NCBI GenBank assembly: GCA_031289955.1
Contig: JAITOL010000018.1
Coordinates: 1 to 36,407 of the forward strand
Length of the DNA: 36,407 nucleotides
Direction of reading: 5' to 3'
DNA from: Synergistaceae bacterium
Lineage (GTDB): Bacteria; Synergistota; Synergistia; Synergistales; Synergistaceae
A program made the position numbers and the translations under genes. The notes under the pieces were generated by a model. That model worked only from the letters and a program-made list of their open reading frames with translations, was not told the DNA's origin and did no database searches. Below are positions 7,992-16,461 of the stretch, piece by piece. How positions within the stretch are numbered: the first letter of the stretch is position 1; every line of letters starts with the position of its first letter.

Positions 7992-8811
7992 AACAATAGA
8001 TCTTCATGTCCACAGCGTGTACTCCGACGGTACATGCACGGTGGATCAGATAGTCGGACTCGCTCGCAGGCGTGGAATCTCGGTTCTGTCCCTGACGGAT
8101 CATGATACTGTGGACGGGTGGAAGACATTGAAAAAACTTTGCCATGACAGCTCGATACGCCCCATTTCAGGCGTCGAGCTGTCTTCTGTATATGGCGTGA
8201 CCGTACATATCCTTGGTTACAGGATGGAGCGCATGGAACCTCTCGAAGAAGCTCTGTCATGGACCAGGGATCGCAGAAACGAACGAAACGAACGTATAGT
8301 TTCGCGACTTCGCGAACTCGGGTTGGATGTTACAATGGAGGATGTAAAACGTGAAGCGTCCGGCAGGGTAGTGGCGCGTCCGCATATAGCGCGGGCGCTC
8401 GTCGCGAAGCGATACGCGCCTGATTTGGCGGGGGCTTTCACTCGTTATCTGGCCCGGGGAGCGTCGGCTTATGTGGAAAGAGAGGGACTTTCCCCTCGGG
8501 ATTGCGTCCGATTGATCAGGGAGGCGCGAGGTCTGCCGGCGCTGGCGCACCCATCGCTTACGGGCTATGACCGCGCCGCGCTGGGGGAATTGCTGGAGGA
8601 TTTGAAATCATGCGGGCTTTGGGGGCTCGAATGTATATCGTCGCACTGTTCTTCGGAAGAGGCGTATAATTATCTCGCGATAGCGTCCGAACATTCGTTA
8701 TATCCGACCGCCGGCTCCGATTTTCACGGTTCCACGCGTCCCAAGGCGATTCTCGGCGTTCAAGTGAGCGACGATTTTCTGCCCTGGGCGCGTCTCGGCG
8801 TAAATTTTTGA
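7987..8811 (+). CDS. PHP-domain phosphoesterase (TrpH/YciV, RNase AM-like); apparent ATT start
   Basis: Metal-dependent PHP hydrolase of the TrpH/YciV group; characterised members are 5'-3' exoribonucleases or 3',5'-nucleotide bisphosphate phosphatases. Motifs are DLHVHSVYSDG, LTDHDT, SGVELS, ALAHPS and GSDFHG, in the family order. The first ATG/GTG/TTG in frame is GTG 8017, which would remove the metal-binding DLHVH. The only well-placed codon upstream is ATT 7987, six bases after GGAGG (7976-7980), giving (M)KTIDLHVHS, the typical N-terminus of this family. The product would be 274 residues. It overlaps the cheW stop codon by five bases, so translation is coupled. Linkage to chemotaxis is by position only. 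Confidence 0.87.
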   Translation: MKTIDLHVHSVYSDGTCTVDQIVGLARRRGISVLSLTDHDTVDGWKTLKKLCHDSSIRPISGVELSSVYGVTVHILGYRMERMEPLEEALSWTRDRRNERNERIVSRLRELGLDVTMEDVKREASGRVVARPHIARALVAKRYAPDLAGAFTRYLARGASAYVEREGLSPRDCVRLIREARGLPALAHPSLTGYDRAALGELLEDLKSCGLWGLECISSHCSSEEAYNYLAIASEHSLYPTAGSDFHGSTRPKAILGVQVSDDFLPWARLGVNF

Positions 8812-8849
8812 TTATAATTTTATCCATCTGACATAAAGGGGTAGTTTTC

Positions 8850-9881
8850 TTGACGAATCTCGATTTCAGAAGCGATACGGTGACACAGCCGACGGACAGG
8901 ATGCGCGAGGCCATGGCGTCCGCCGTCGTGGGAGACGACGTATACGGCGACGACCCGACGATGAACGAGCTGCGGGAGTACGCGGCGGAGCTCACTGGCA
9001 TGGAGGACGCGCTGTATGTCTGTTCCGGCACCATGGGCAACCTTGTGTCCGTGATGGCTCACTGCGCGAGAGGAGAAGGCGTCCTCATGGGCGTCGGATC
9101 CCACACGTGGAAAAACGAGGCGGGCAACGTCGCTTTCATAGCGGGAGTGATGCCTTATCCGCTGGACGACGCGTCGGGTTTGCCCACCCTGGAGTCTATA
9201 AAAGCGTCTTATCAGCCCGTTGGCAACGTGCATAACGCCAACACGACTCTGCTTGTGGCGGAAAACACGCACAACAGCGCCGGCGGTCTTCCGGCGGCGG
9301 CCGGCCCGTTCGGGGATGTGGCGTCGCTGGCTCATGAAATGGGCATGAAAGTTCACGTTGACGGCGCCCGCATATTCGACGCGGTCGCGTTTTTTGGAAA
9401 TGACATAAAGGATTACACGAGGCAGGTCGACTCGATACAGATATGCCTCTCGAAGGGCCTGGGAGCTCCCATGGGATCGATAGTCTGCGGAAAGCGCGAG
9501 TTCATCGGCCGCGCCCTCAGGCACAGAAAGGCGGTCGGCGGAGGACAGAGGCAGTCCGGTATCGCGGCGGCCGCCGGGCTCGTCGCTCTGCGCGAAATGA
9601 GGGGGCGTCTTGTGGAAGACCACCAAAACGCGGCTCTGCTCGCCGCTCTGGTGGCGGACATAGGTTTCGAAGTGGAGTTTGTCCCCAGGAGGACTAACAT
9701 GGTATATTTCAAGACCGGGCCAAAGTTCAGTGACGCCGCTTCCCTGGCGGATCGCTGCCGCGGCAGGGGGCTTTTGATAGGCCCGGCCGGTACGGATCGT
9801 GTGCGCATGGTCACGCACGTCGGAGTGGACGAAAATTCCGTCCGCTCCGCGGTCGAGATTTTAAAAGATATCAATGAGTAA
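8850..9881 (+). CDS. ltaE: Low-specificity L-threonine aldolase
   Basis: PLP-dependent enzyme cleaving L-threonine and L-allo-threonine to glycine and acetaldehyde. The product has 343 residues. Recognisable elements are FRSDTVTQPTDRMREAM at the N-terminus, VGDDVYGDDPT, HVDGARIF, and SKGLGAPMGS with the PLP-binding Lys202. The start is TTG 8850, about eight bases after AAGGGG. Its stop overlaps the next gene by eight bases. It fits an amino-acid-fermenting lifestyle. Confidence 0.96.
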   Translation: MTNLDFRSDTVTQPTDRMREAMASAVVGDDVYGDDPTMNELREYAAELTGMEDALYVCSGTMGNLVSVMAHCARGEGVLMGVGSHTWKNEAGNVAFIAGVMPYPLDDASGLPTLESIKASYQPVGNVHNANTTLLVAENTHNSAGGLPAAAGPFGDVASLAHEMGMKVHVDGARIFDAVAFFGNDIKDYTRQVDSIQICLSKGLGAPMGSIVCGKREFIGRALRHRKAVGGGQRQSGIAAAAGLVALREMRGRLVEDHQNAALLAALVADIGFEVEFVPRRTNMVYFKTGPKFSDAASLADRCRGRGLLIGPAGTDRVRMVTHVGVDENSVRSAVEILKDINE

Positions 9882-11244
9882 GGGCGCCGCGAGAGCGGAG
9901 ATAGAGTCGGCGGCGGAGTTTCTCCTGGCCTCGGCCGGAGGGAAACCGGAAATGTTCGGCGCCGACGTCATGTATTCGTTCGCGGAGTCTCACTCGCTCT
10001 CTTTGATGGACGGAGTTCCGGAGGAGAACACGAGCGGAGCCTCCGGCGGGCTCTCGCTTCGCTGCATAGCGAAAGACGGGCGTCAGGGGGTTGCGACGGT
10101 CAACAATTTTTCAGGCGCTTCGCTCGAGGATCTCGTCGATTGGAGCTATGCCAACTGCCTCGCCTCTGAGAAGGACGACGGAGTGTCTCTCTACGAGGGG
10201 CCTATTCGCAATGAGGACGCGTCTTTGGAGATAATGGACGCGGATATGGAGACTTACGCCGACGCCGCTTTCAGGATGGAAACCTGCGCCCGGATGACGG
10301 AGACGGCGAGAGGCCGCGACGCTAAGGTTTTGTCCGTCCGTTCATCGTCGTGGTCTCACATGTTCGGCGAGATGTTCTACGCGTCCACGGCCGGAGTCTC
10401 GGGCTGGAAGGAGGGCACGTCGGCATCCTGCGGCGTGGCTGTCGTTCTGAAGGACGGCGACTCTTACGAAATGGGCGCGTACGGAAAGAGCGAAAGGTTC
10501 GCGTCCTCCCTCGATCCGGAGGAGATAGCGCGTCTTTCAGTCGACAGGACGCTTCGCATACTCGGCGGTCGCCCGGTCAGGACGGGAAAATACACCATAC
10601 TGCTCGAACCGGAGGTATCCGCCTCCATCGTGGACGAGATAGGGGATATGTTCTGCTCGTCGGAGGTACACAAGGGGCGTTCCCTCATGGGCGGACGGCT
10701 CGGGCAATCCGTGGCCGGAGGCGTCGTAACCCTCGTCGACGACGCGAGGCTTCCCCGAAGGCTGGGATCGTCGTCGTTCGACTGCGAGGGCGTCCCCACG
10801 GGAAAAACGACGCTGATAGACTCGGGCGTGGCGAACGCCTATCTATACAATCTCCAGCACGCGTCGAAGGACGGGACGAAGTCGACCGGCAGCGCGTCGC
10901 GGGGCCTGTCCAGCCTGCCCGACGTGGGGACGTCTAACCTCGTTTTGCGGCCCGGCGCGGATTCGCCGGAACGCCTGATGGAAAATATAAAACTCGGTTT
11001 TTGGGTAACTGAATTGATGGGGCTTCATATGATAGACTCTATAAGCGGTAATTTCTCGCTCGGAGCGCGCGGCGTTCTGATAGAAAACGGCCGGCCGTCC
11101 GGGCCGGTTGCCGGGGTGACAATTGCGGACAATCTGATAGATTTTCTGAAAAAAATAACATCGGTTGGCCTCGACCTCGAGTTTTTCGGCTCGACAGGGG
11201 CGCCCACCATGGTTGTGGAGGATGTTACGCTTGCCGGTAAGTAG
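9874..11244 (+). CDS. TldD/PmbA-family protein (TldE-like)
   Basis: Member of the TldD/TldE (PmbA) family; the E. coli heterodimer is a metalloprotease that trims modified peptides and degrades unfolded small proteins. The 456-residue product shows the N-terminal domain with GGLSLRCIAKDG and the C-terminal barrel with SSLPDVGTSNLVLRPG and GNFSLGARGVLIENG. The zinc motif HExxxH of TldD is not visible, so this is the TldE/PmbA-like non-catalytic partner. No tldD gene is adjacent. It starts at an ATG inside the end of ltaE, and its own end contains the start and ribosome binding site of the amidase gene. Confidence 0.9.
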   Translation: MSKGAARAEIESAAEFLLASAGGKPEMFGADVMYSFAESHSLSLMDGVPEENTSGASGGLSLRCIAKDGRQGVATVNNFSGASLEDLVDWSYANCLASEKDDGVSLYEGPIRNEDASLEIMDADMETYADAAFRMETCARMTETARGRDAKVLSVRSSSWSHMFGEMFYASTAGVSGWKEGTSASCGVAVVLKDGDSYEMGAYGKSERFASSLDPEEIARLSVDRTLRILGGRPVRTGKYTILLEPEVSASIVDEIGDMFCSSEVHKGRSLMGGRLGQSVAGGVVTLVDDARLPRRLGSSSFDCEGVPTGKTTLIDSGVANAYLYNLQHASKDGTKSTGSASRGLSSLPDVGTSNLVLRPGADSPERLMENIKLGFWVTELMGLHMIDSISGNFSLGARGVLIENGRPSGPVAGVTIADNLIDFLKKITSVGLDLEFFGSTGAPTMVVEDVTLAGK

Positions 11245-12859
11245 ACGTTTTTCACGCATCACGATATGCGCCATAATATTGATTTTCGTAATGTGTTCCG
11301 TCTCGGACGCGCTGGAGATGGATCTGATGCAGGGAGATCTCAGGAAAGGCGCCGTCTCGGTCATGGACAACTCCGGCATGAGATTCGTAGCCCTCGAAGA
11401 GGTCATGGCCCGGCTCGCTTTCGCCGCGTCGCCGTCCAACGGAGGGTTTGTCGTCACGTACTCCGGTAAGAAGATAGAGTTCTGGAACGGCACGAGCGCG
11501 GCCAGGATAAACGGCTCGGTGAGCCCGCTCGCGACCGTGGTCAAGTACGACGGAACCCACTGGTGGGGGGAGGTCAATTCATCCATCCAGGCCATCGATC
11601 TTTTTCTGACCAGCGTGTCCCGCCCCTCGGGAATAAGGCTCGTTCCGGCCAGCCCACAGCCCGCTGTTTCGAGGAACGTTCCGGTCGCTCCTCCCATAGT
11701 CGCTCAAACCCCGCCGCCCGCTGATCGGCCTTCCTCCGCTCCGACCGCTTTACCTCAGCTTTCGGGTTCGAAGGTCGAAATATCCCGCGTGAGATGGGGG
11801 GAGCAGGTCGACGCGTACAGGGCGGTGGTGGACGTATCGGAACAGACAGACGCCATACTGACCGAGCGGCCTGGCAGCCTCGAAATCAGGTTTCGCAACG
11901 CTAAAACCGCTGATATATCCGGACGGAGCCCGTGGCCGCCTCTCGATGTGACGTCAAAGGCTCAGGGGAACGACGTTGTTCTCTCGTTCGCTCATTCGTC
12001 TCAGATGGTGAAGGGCTTCTGGGTCGCCGAACCGCCCCGGTATGTCGTGGACTTCTACTTCGGCGAATCTCCGGCCCCGATCCCAGCCATTCCTCAGAAC
12101 ACTGTGCCCATTAAGACGACGCCGAAGCCGGCGCAACCCGCCCAGAAGGATAAATTTCTCATAGTGATAGACGCCGGGCACGGAGGACATGACGGCGGGG
12201 CCGTGGGCAACAACCTCAAGGAGAAGGACATGAATCTGCTGGCGGCCCTTCAGCTCGGCATAAGCCTGAAGGCGCTCGGCGCCGACGTCAAGCTGACACG
12301 ACAGGACGACAGATATCTGAAGTTGGCGGAGCGCACGGAGATAGCCAACGCGACTAACGCGGACGTGTTCATAAGCCTCCATTGCAACGCGGTTCCAAAG
12401 GGAAAACACGCGACGGGAACCGAGCTCTATCTCATGGCCGAACAGACCGACCAGGACGCGCTGAACCTGGCTATCCTTGAAAACAGGGAACTCAGCGGAA
12501 GCGCGGAGAGCGCCGACGATGTAAATGAGGCGGCCGACAAGAAAACAAAGATGCTTCTCAAGATACTCGGGGATATGCAGCAGAGCGACAAAATCAACGA
12601 GAGCACGACGCTCGCGGAATTCATCTATAACAAGATGAGATCCGACGGATTTCAGCTGCGCAAGGTGCGCCAGGCGCCGTTCTTCGTTCTGCGGGGCGCC
12701 GGAATGCCGGCCATGCTCGTTGAGATGGGCTATATAAGCGAGGCGAGCGACGCGAAACTATTGAATTCGCAGGCAAACCGGAAGAAAATGATGGATTCGC
12801 TGGCAAAGGGCATATTGAATTATCTTGGAAAGAGAACTGGGGAGGGCGGACGCCAATGA
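11231..12859 (+). CDS. N-acetylmuramoyl-L-alanine amidase (AMIN-like + Amidase_3)
   Basis: Exported cell-wall hydrolase cleaving the amide bond between MurNAc and L-alanine. The order is: signal or anchor segment (residues ~8-26), a copper-amine-oxidase-like/SLAP-type domain (~30-130), a proline-rich linker (~135-175), an AMIN-like domain (~180-280), a short proline/lysine linker, and an Amidase_3 catalytic domain from ~310. Zinc and catalytic residues are visible in DAGHGG, NLKEKD, SLHCNA and VEMGYI. Start choice: TTG 11231 lies nine bases after GGAGG; ATG 11222 directly abuts the ribosome binding site. It overlaps the upstream TldE-like gene and shares ATGA with the GerMN gene. Confidence 0.93.
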   Translation: MPVSRRFSRITICAIILIFVMCSVSDALEMDLMQGDLRKGAVSVMDNSGMRFVALEEVMARLAFAASPSNGGFVVTYSGKKIEFWNGTSAARINGSVSPLATVVKYDGTHWWGEVNSSIQAIDLFLTSVSRPSGIRLVPASPQPAVSRNVPVAPPIVAQTPPPADRPSSAPTALPQLSGSKVEISRVRWGEQVDAYRAVVDVSEQTDAILTERPGSLEIRFRNAKTADISGRSPWPPLDVTSKAQGNDVVLSFAHSSQMVKGFWVAEPPRYVVDFYFGESPAPIPAIPQNTVPIKTTPKPAQPAQKDKFLIVIDAGHGGHDGGAVGNNLKEKDMNLLAALQLGISLKALGADVKLTRQDDRYLKLAERTEIANATNADVFISLHCNAVPKGKHATGTELYLMAEQTDQDALNLAILENRELSGSAESADDVNEAADKKTKMLLKILGDMQQSDKINESTTLAEFIYNKMRSDGFQLRKVRQAPFFVLRGAGMPAMLVEMGYISEASDAKLLNSQANRKKMMDSLAKGILNYLGKRTGEGGRQ

Positions 12860-13695
12860 GACCTTCGGAAAGAAGAAAATGGAAGAGCGACGACGAACCG
12901 TCGCCGAGAGAAAAGCGGGAGATGATCGAGCGAGGCGAGTGGGAGGATGAGGACGAGGCGCCAAACAGAGCGCCTCTTGTTTTCCGCATTCTCGCATGGT
13001 CGGCGCTCGTCGTGATATTTTTCGCGGTTGGGTACGGGGTGACGTCGCTCGCTTTCAAGTGGCTGGACAGCAAGAGCGTGACGCCGGCGGCGGAAAATCT
13101 GACGCCGACTCCCGAGGATGCCGCGTCGCTGATGGTTCAAAATCAGGATCAGGATCAAAATCAGAATCCGGCGCAGGATCAGAACCAAAATCCGGTACAG
13201 AACCAAAATCAAAATCAGGGCCAGAGCCGGATGCCGACGGCGAGATCCGCAGACGTGGCGCCTCAGGGCGATACCCAGCAGAGGCAGGACGGTTCCGTGA
13301 CGGTCACGATCTCCATACCGGACGGAAATACGTTCAAGCTGAAACCGATACAGATTCGCGGTTCCAACGCGCTCAGGGAGGACATTATGAAGCAGACCCT
13401 GGCCGCGTACATGGACGTCATGAAAGAGAACCAGATGCTATCCCGCGAAGCGCAGGATCTAAACATATTTCAGAGCGGAGAGTGGCTGTATCTCAACATG
13501 AACGGCGATTTTCTCGAGTCGATAAAGACGCTCGGCACGGAAAAATCGCGAATAATGCTCACCGGCATTGTCAAGACAATGGCTGATAATTTCGATCCGG
13601 TGAACAAGGTAAAATTCTACATAGACGGCAAGGAAGTGCGCGACAAAAAACCCATCGATCTGACCTCTCCCTGGGGCATCAGCGCGAGGTCATAG
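12856..13695 (+). CDS. Membrane-anchored GerMN-domain protein
   Basis: The 279-residue protein has a charged cytoplasmic N-terminus, one transmembrane helix (~41-66, FRILAWSALVVIFFAVGYGV), a Gln/Asn-rich linker (~94-122) and a C-terminal GerMN domain (~145-270) with FKLKPIQIRG, GEWLYLNMNGDF and KVKFYIDGKEV. GerMN domains occur in spore germination protein GerM and in envelope proteins of non-sporulating bacteria; next to a cell-wall amidase an envelope role is likely. ATG 12856 overlaps the amidase stop (ATGA), showing coupled translation. The gene is followed by rph after four bases. Confidence 0.85.
   Translation: MRPSERRKWKSDDEPSPREKREMIERGEWEDEDEAPNRAPLVFRILAWSALVVIFFAVGYGVTSLAFKWLDSKSVTPAAENLTPTPEDAASLMVQNQDQDQNQNPAQDQNQNPVQNQNQNQGQSRMPTARSADVAPQGDTQQRQDGSVTVTISIPDGNTFKLKPIQIRGSNALREDIMKQTLAAYMDVMKENQMLSREAQDLNIFQSGEWLYLNMNGDFLESIKTLGTEKSRIMLTGIVKTMADNFDPVNKVKFYIDGKEVRDKKPIDLTSPWGISARS
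13135..13221 (+). repeat. Low-complexity Gln/Asn/Asp repeat inside the GerMN gene
   Basis: Short units of the type CAGAAYCAAAAT / CAGGATCAG recur in tandem and encode alternating Q, N and D residues with two NP punctuations. It lies between the membrane helix and the GerMN domain, so it is a flexible linker prone to slippage-type length change. Confidence 0.85.
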
Positions 13696-13699
13696 TCGG

Positions 13700-14485
13700 G
13701 TGGATTCGCGGTTTCGCGCCGACAACAGGCGTTATGATGAATTGAGGAGCATATCGATAGAACGCGGCGTAAACCGTTACGCCGAAGGTTCGGCCCTTAT
13801 AAGATGGGGCGACACGGTCGTCAACTGCACGGCGTCCGTGGAAAATCGCGTTCCTCCGTTTCTGCGGGGGCTCGGTTCCGGATGGGTGAGCGCCGAATAC
13901 TCCATGCTCCCGAGAGCTACACAGGAACGAAACCAGAGGGATGTGACCCGGGGCAAACCGAGCGGGCGCAGCAGCGAGATACAGCGCCTGATAGGGCGTT
14001 CCGTGAGGGCGGCCGTCGATCTCGCTTCCATAGGGGAGAGGACCATACTCGTGGACTGTGACGTCCTCCAGGCCTCAGGAGGCACGAGGACCGCGTCGAT
14101 AACGGCCTCGTTCGTCTGCCTCGTTGACGCGCTCAGGACGATAGCGCGCTGCGACGGCAGGAGCGATCTGCCGATAACGGCTCAGATAGGCGCGGTGAGT
14201 GTCGGTATTGTCGGGGGCGCGCATCTGCTCGACCTGTCGTACGAGGAGGATCATGTGGCCGAAGTGGACTGCAACGTGGTGATGACGAGTGCCGGGGAGT
14301 TTGTGGAGATTCAGGGAACGGGCGAACGCGGTTCGTTTTCGAGGAGAGATCTCGATAATATGCTCCTGCTGGCGGAATCCGGCCTGAGGGATATATTTTC
14401 GATACAGCGCGACGCCCTCGATCTCTCCGAATCCGAGGCCGCAATGTTCGACCTCCTCGAGCTCGAAAAGGGAACAAACGCCTGA
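13700..14485 (+). CDS. rph: Ribonuclease PH
   Basis: Phosphorolytic 3'-5' exoribonuclease trimming tRNA 3' ends. The 261-residue product carries the expected DSRFRADNRRYDELRSISIE start, VSAEYSMLPRAT, GRSSEIQRLIGRS, the phosphate-binding SGGTRTASITA, and EIQGTGERGSFSR. GTG 13700 is the start, four bases after the previous stop, with GAGG upstream. The stop codon overlaps the CTG that appears to begin rdgB. Confidence 0.96.
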   Translation: MDSRFRADNRRYDELRSISIERGVNRYAEGSALIRWGDTVVNCTASVENRVPPFLRGLGSGWVSAEYSMLPRATQERNQRDVTRGKPSGRSSEIQRLIGRSVRAAVDLASIGERTILVDCDVLQASGGTRTASITASFVCLVDALRTIARCDGRSDLPITAQIGAVSVGIVGGAHLLDLSYEEDHVAEVDCNVVMTSAGEFVEIQGTGERGSFSRRDLDNMLLLAESGLRDIFSIQRDALDLSESEAAMFDLLELEKGTNA

Positions 14486-15126
14486 AGCTGCTTCTTGCGA
14501 GCGGAAACGAGCATAAATATCGCGAGTTCGTCGACTTCTTCAAATCGATCGAGCTATGCGCAAACGCGCCGGTCGAACTGTTATGCGCGCGTGACTTTCC
14601 AGAATCGCCGGGGAACGCGGAGGAGACAGGTTCCACATATGAGGAAAACTCGCTGATCAAGGCTCGCGCCTGGGCGAATTGTACCGGTATCCCCGCAATA
14701 GCCGACGACAGCGGTTTGGAAGTGAGGCGCCTGGGGTGGCGGCCCGGGGTTTTTTCGGCGCGCGCGGCGTCCGGGAGCGATTCGGACAGGGTCGTGTGGA
14801 TGCTGAACGAGCTGTCGGGCGAGGCCGACAGGCGCGCCCGATTTGTTGCCTGCGTAGTGATAGCTTTTCCGGGCGGAGGATTTTCCTCGCGCGATTATTT
14901 TGCGGCGCTCGGCGCGTGTTGGGGAAATATTTCAAGCTCCCCGAGGGGAGAATCGGGTTTCGGGTATGATCCGCTGTTCGTTCCTGACGGCTATGACGCC
15001 ACATTCGCGGAGCTTGGGCCTGCGGCGAAATCTAAAATTTCCCACAGGGCAAAGGCCATGCGGGGGGTAGCGCAAATGTTATCGTCTGTGCTAAAATATC
15101 ATGCTGTGCATTTAGGATTATCTTGA
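14482..15126 (+). CDS. rdgB: XTP/dITP diphosphatase (RdgB/HAM1); apparent CTG start
   Basis: House-cleaning enzyme that hydrolyses non-canonical purine triphosphates such as dITP and XTP to monophosphates. Motifs include the N-terminal KLLLASGNEHKYREF nucleotide-binding loop, ENSLIKARAWA, ADDSGLEV, GFGYDPLFVP and the C-terminal SHRAKAM. Family members begin two to ten residues before this loop. The rph stop is at 14483-14485, no ATG/GTG/TTG is in frame until GTG 14716, and CTG 14482 lies eight bases after AAGGGA; it gives (M)KLLLASGNE and a 214-residue protein of normal size. The CTG overlaps the rph TGA (CTGA). The rph-rdgB order is widespread. Confidence 0.93.
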   Translation: MKLLLASGNEHKYREFVDFFKSIELCANAPVELLCARDFPESPGNAEETGSTYEENSLIKARAWANCTGIPAIADDSGLEVRRLGWRPGVFSARAASGSDSDRVVWMLNELSGEADRRARFVACVVIAFPGGGFSSRDYFAALGACWGNISSSPRGESGFGYDPLFVPDGYDATFAELGPAAKSKISHRAKAMRGVAQMLSSVLKYHAVHLGLS

Positions 15127-15156
15127 GAGCGAGCTCTCATAGGAGGACTTTAAATT

Positions 15157-15390
15157 ATGGGTAGAGTTCTGGCGGTTTTGTTTATGATACTGTGCGTTGT
15201 TATCATTGTGATGGTCTTCATGCAGCATCGCAAGAGCGGCGGATTCTCCGGCAGTTTCGGAGGCGGAGGCACACAGATGGACGCTTCGGGCGGTTCGTGG
15301 CAGAGGATGTCGGCGCTGGCAAAAATTACCTGGGGGCTTGTCGCTGTGTTCATGGTGCTGTCTTTCATACTCGTGAGGATCAAACTGTAG
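15157..15390 (+). CDS. secG: Preprotein translocase subunit SecG
   Basis: Small membrane subunit of the SecYEG channel. The 77-residue product has two transmembrane segments (about 3-21 and 56-74) separated by a Gly/Ser-rich loop (GGFSGSFGGGG), the normal SecG plan. AGGAGG precedes the ATG. It lies 30 bases after rdgB, probably on the same transcript. Confidence 0.93.
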   Translation: MGRVLAVLFMILCVVIIVMVFMQHRKSGGFSGSFGGGGTQMDASGGSWQRMSALAKITWGLVAVFMVLSFILVRIKL

Positions 15391-15409
15391 AGGCAAATAC
15401 CCTTTGCGC

Positions 15410-15438
15410 TTGACCTTATGATTATGTTGAATTATAAT
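15410..15438 (+). promoter_or_regulatory. Strong sigma-70 promoter of rplM-rpsI
   Basis: TTGACC (15410-15415), a 17-base spacer and a perfect TATAAT (15433-15438). The resulting leader of about 65 bases ends in GGAGGAGG before rplM and contains an imperfect hairpin around 15465-15490; I cannot confirm it as an L13 autoregulatory leader. Confidence 0.85.
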
Positions 15439-15512
15439 CTTTTGGCTTGTCTGTAGCAGCTTTATGCACTGACCCCGTTCGAGGCGGTGTTTTTAGAGGA
15501 GGAGGAAGTTTT

Positions 15513-15959
15513 ATGATCGGTACGCGCACTTATGTGGCCAAACGCGAAGAGGTGGAGCACAAGTGGTATGTGATAGACGCCACTGATAAACATCTCGGAC
15601 GCCTGGCCGTTCAGGTTGCCCGTATTCTCACCGGAAAGCATCGTCCGACGTATACGCCCCATGTCGATACGGGGGATTTCGTTATAGTGATAAACGCGGA
15701 TAAAGTTGGTCTGACCGGCAAGAAGAGCGAGCAATCGAAAATTTACAGATACAGCGGCTATCCTGGCGGGCTGAAAAGCGCGACTTACGGCGAGGTGTTG
15801 GAACGCCGTCCCACGCATCTGATCGAAAAAATCGTGTGGGGCATGCTGCCGAAGACGAAGCTCGGACGTGCCATGTACAGGAAACTTAAAGTTTACGCCG
15901 GAGCGTCTCACCCGCACGCCGCACAGCGTCCGGAGCCTGTGGACAGCTTCAAGTGGTAG
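15513..15959 (+). CDS. rplM: 50S ribosomal protein L13
   Basis: Early-assembling large-subunit protein. From ATG 15513, preceded by GGAGGAGG, the product is 148 residues with [39 protein letters not shown] and [20 protein letters not shown], all L13 signatures. The frame is open farther upstream, but the extension includes the promoter and has no L13 similarity. It is followed by rpsI, the usual pair. Confidence 0.98.
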   Translation: MIGTRTYVAKREEVEHKWYVIDATDKHLGRLAVQVARILTGKHRPTYTPHVDTGDFVIVINADKVGLTGKKSEQSKIYRYSGYPGGLKSATYGEVLERRPTHLIEKIVWGMLPKTKLGRAMYRKLKVYAGASHPHAAQRPEPVDSFKW

Positions 15960-15972
15960 GGGGAGTATAGAT

Positions 15973-16365
15973 ATGGACGTGCTCAATTACTGGGGAACAG
16001 GACGCCGCAAGAACGCGGTTGCGCGTGTGTTGATTCGTTCCGGAGACGGAAAGATCACCATCAACGACCGTGAGGTGGACGATTATCTGCCGAGGTTCTT
16101 CTGGAAGTCTCAGGCTATGGAGCCGCTCACCGTTGCGGGCGTCGAGGGCAAAGTGGACGTCTTGATCAACGCGCACGGCGGCGGTCTTACGGGGCAGAGC
16201 GGGGCGATACGCATGGGCATAGCCCGCGCGATACTGAAGCTCAACCCCGACGCCAGGCCGGTCTTGAAGAAGGCAGGTATGCTTCGCAGGGACTCCCGCA
16301 TGGTAGAACGCAAGAAGTTCGGCCAGAAGGGCGCTCGCGGAAAGAGGCAGTTCTCCAAGCGTTAA
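15973..16365 (+). CDS. rpsI: 30S ribosomal protein S9
   Basis: Small-subunit protein whose C-terminal tail contacts P-site tRNA. The 130-residue product has YWGTGRRKNAVARVLI, GGGLTGQSGAIRMGIARAI, LRRDSRMVERKKFGQKGARG and the terminal KRQFSKR. GGGGAG precedes ATG 15973. It is followed by a bidirectional-looking terminator. Confidence 0.98.
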   Translation: MDVLNYWGTGRRKNAVARVLIRSGDGKITINDREVDDYLPRFFWKSQAMEPLTVAGVEGKVDVLINAHGGGLTGQSGAIRMGIARAILKLNPDARPVLKKAGMLRRDSRMVERKKFGQKGARGKRQFSKR

Positions 16366-16390
16366 TCTTATTTCGGACAATATAAATACA

Positions 16391-16423
16391 AAGGCCGCCT
16401 CGTGTGTGGGGCGGCCTTTTTTT
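16391..16423. terminator. Rho-independent terminator between rpsI and trkH
   Basis: Nine-bp GC-rich stem (AAGGCCGCC with GGCGGCCTT), ten-base loop and a seven-T run on the plus strand. The opposite strand has TTTGTATT after the stem, so it may also end the leftward trk transcript. Confidence 0.9.
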
Positions 16424-16461
16424 GAGCGCGCATGATCCGGAAACGCCGCTGTCCGCCTGCC

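Noticed and set aside
13135-13221. CRISPR-like tandem repeats
   Set aside because: Units are short, contiguous and in frame with an encoded Q/N/D linker; there are no spacers. No CRISPR array was seen anywhere in the window.
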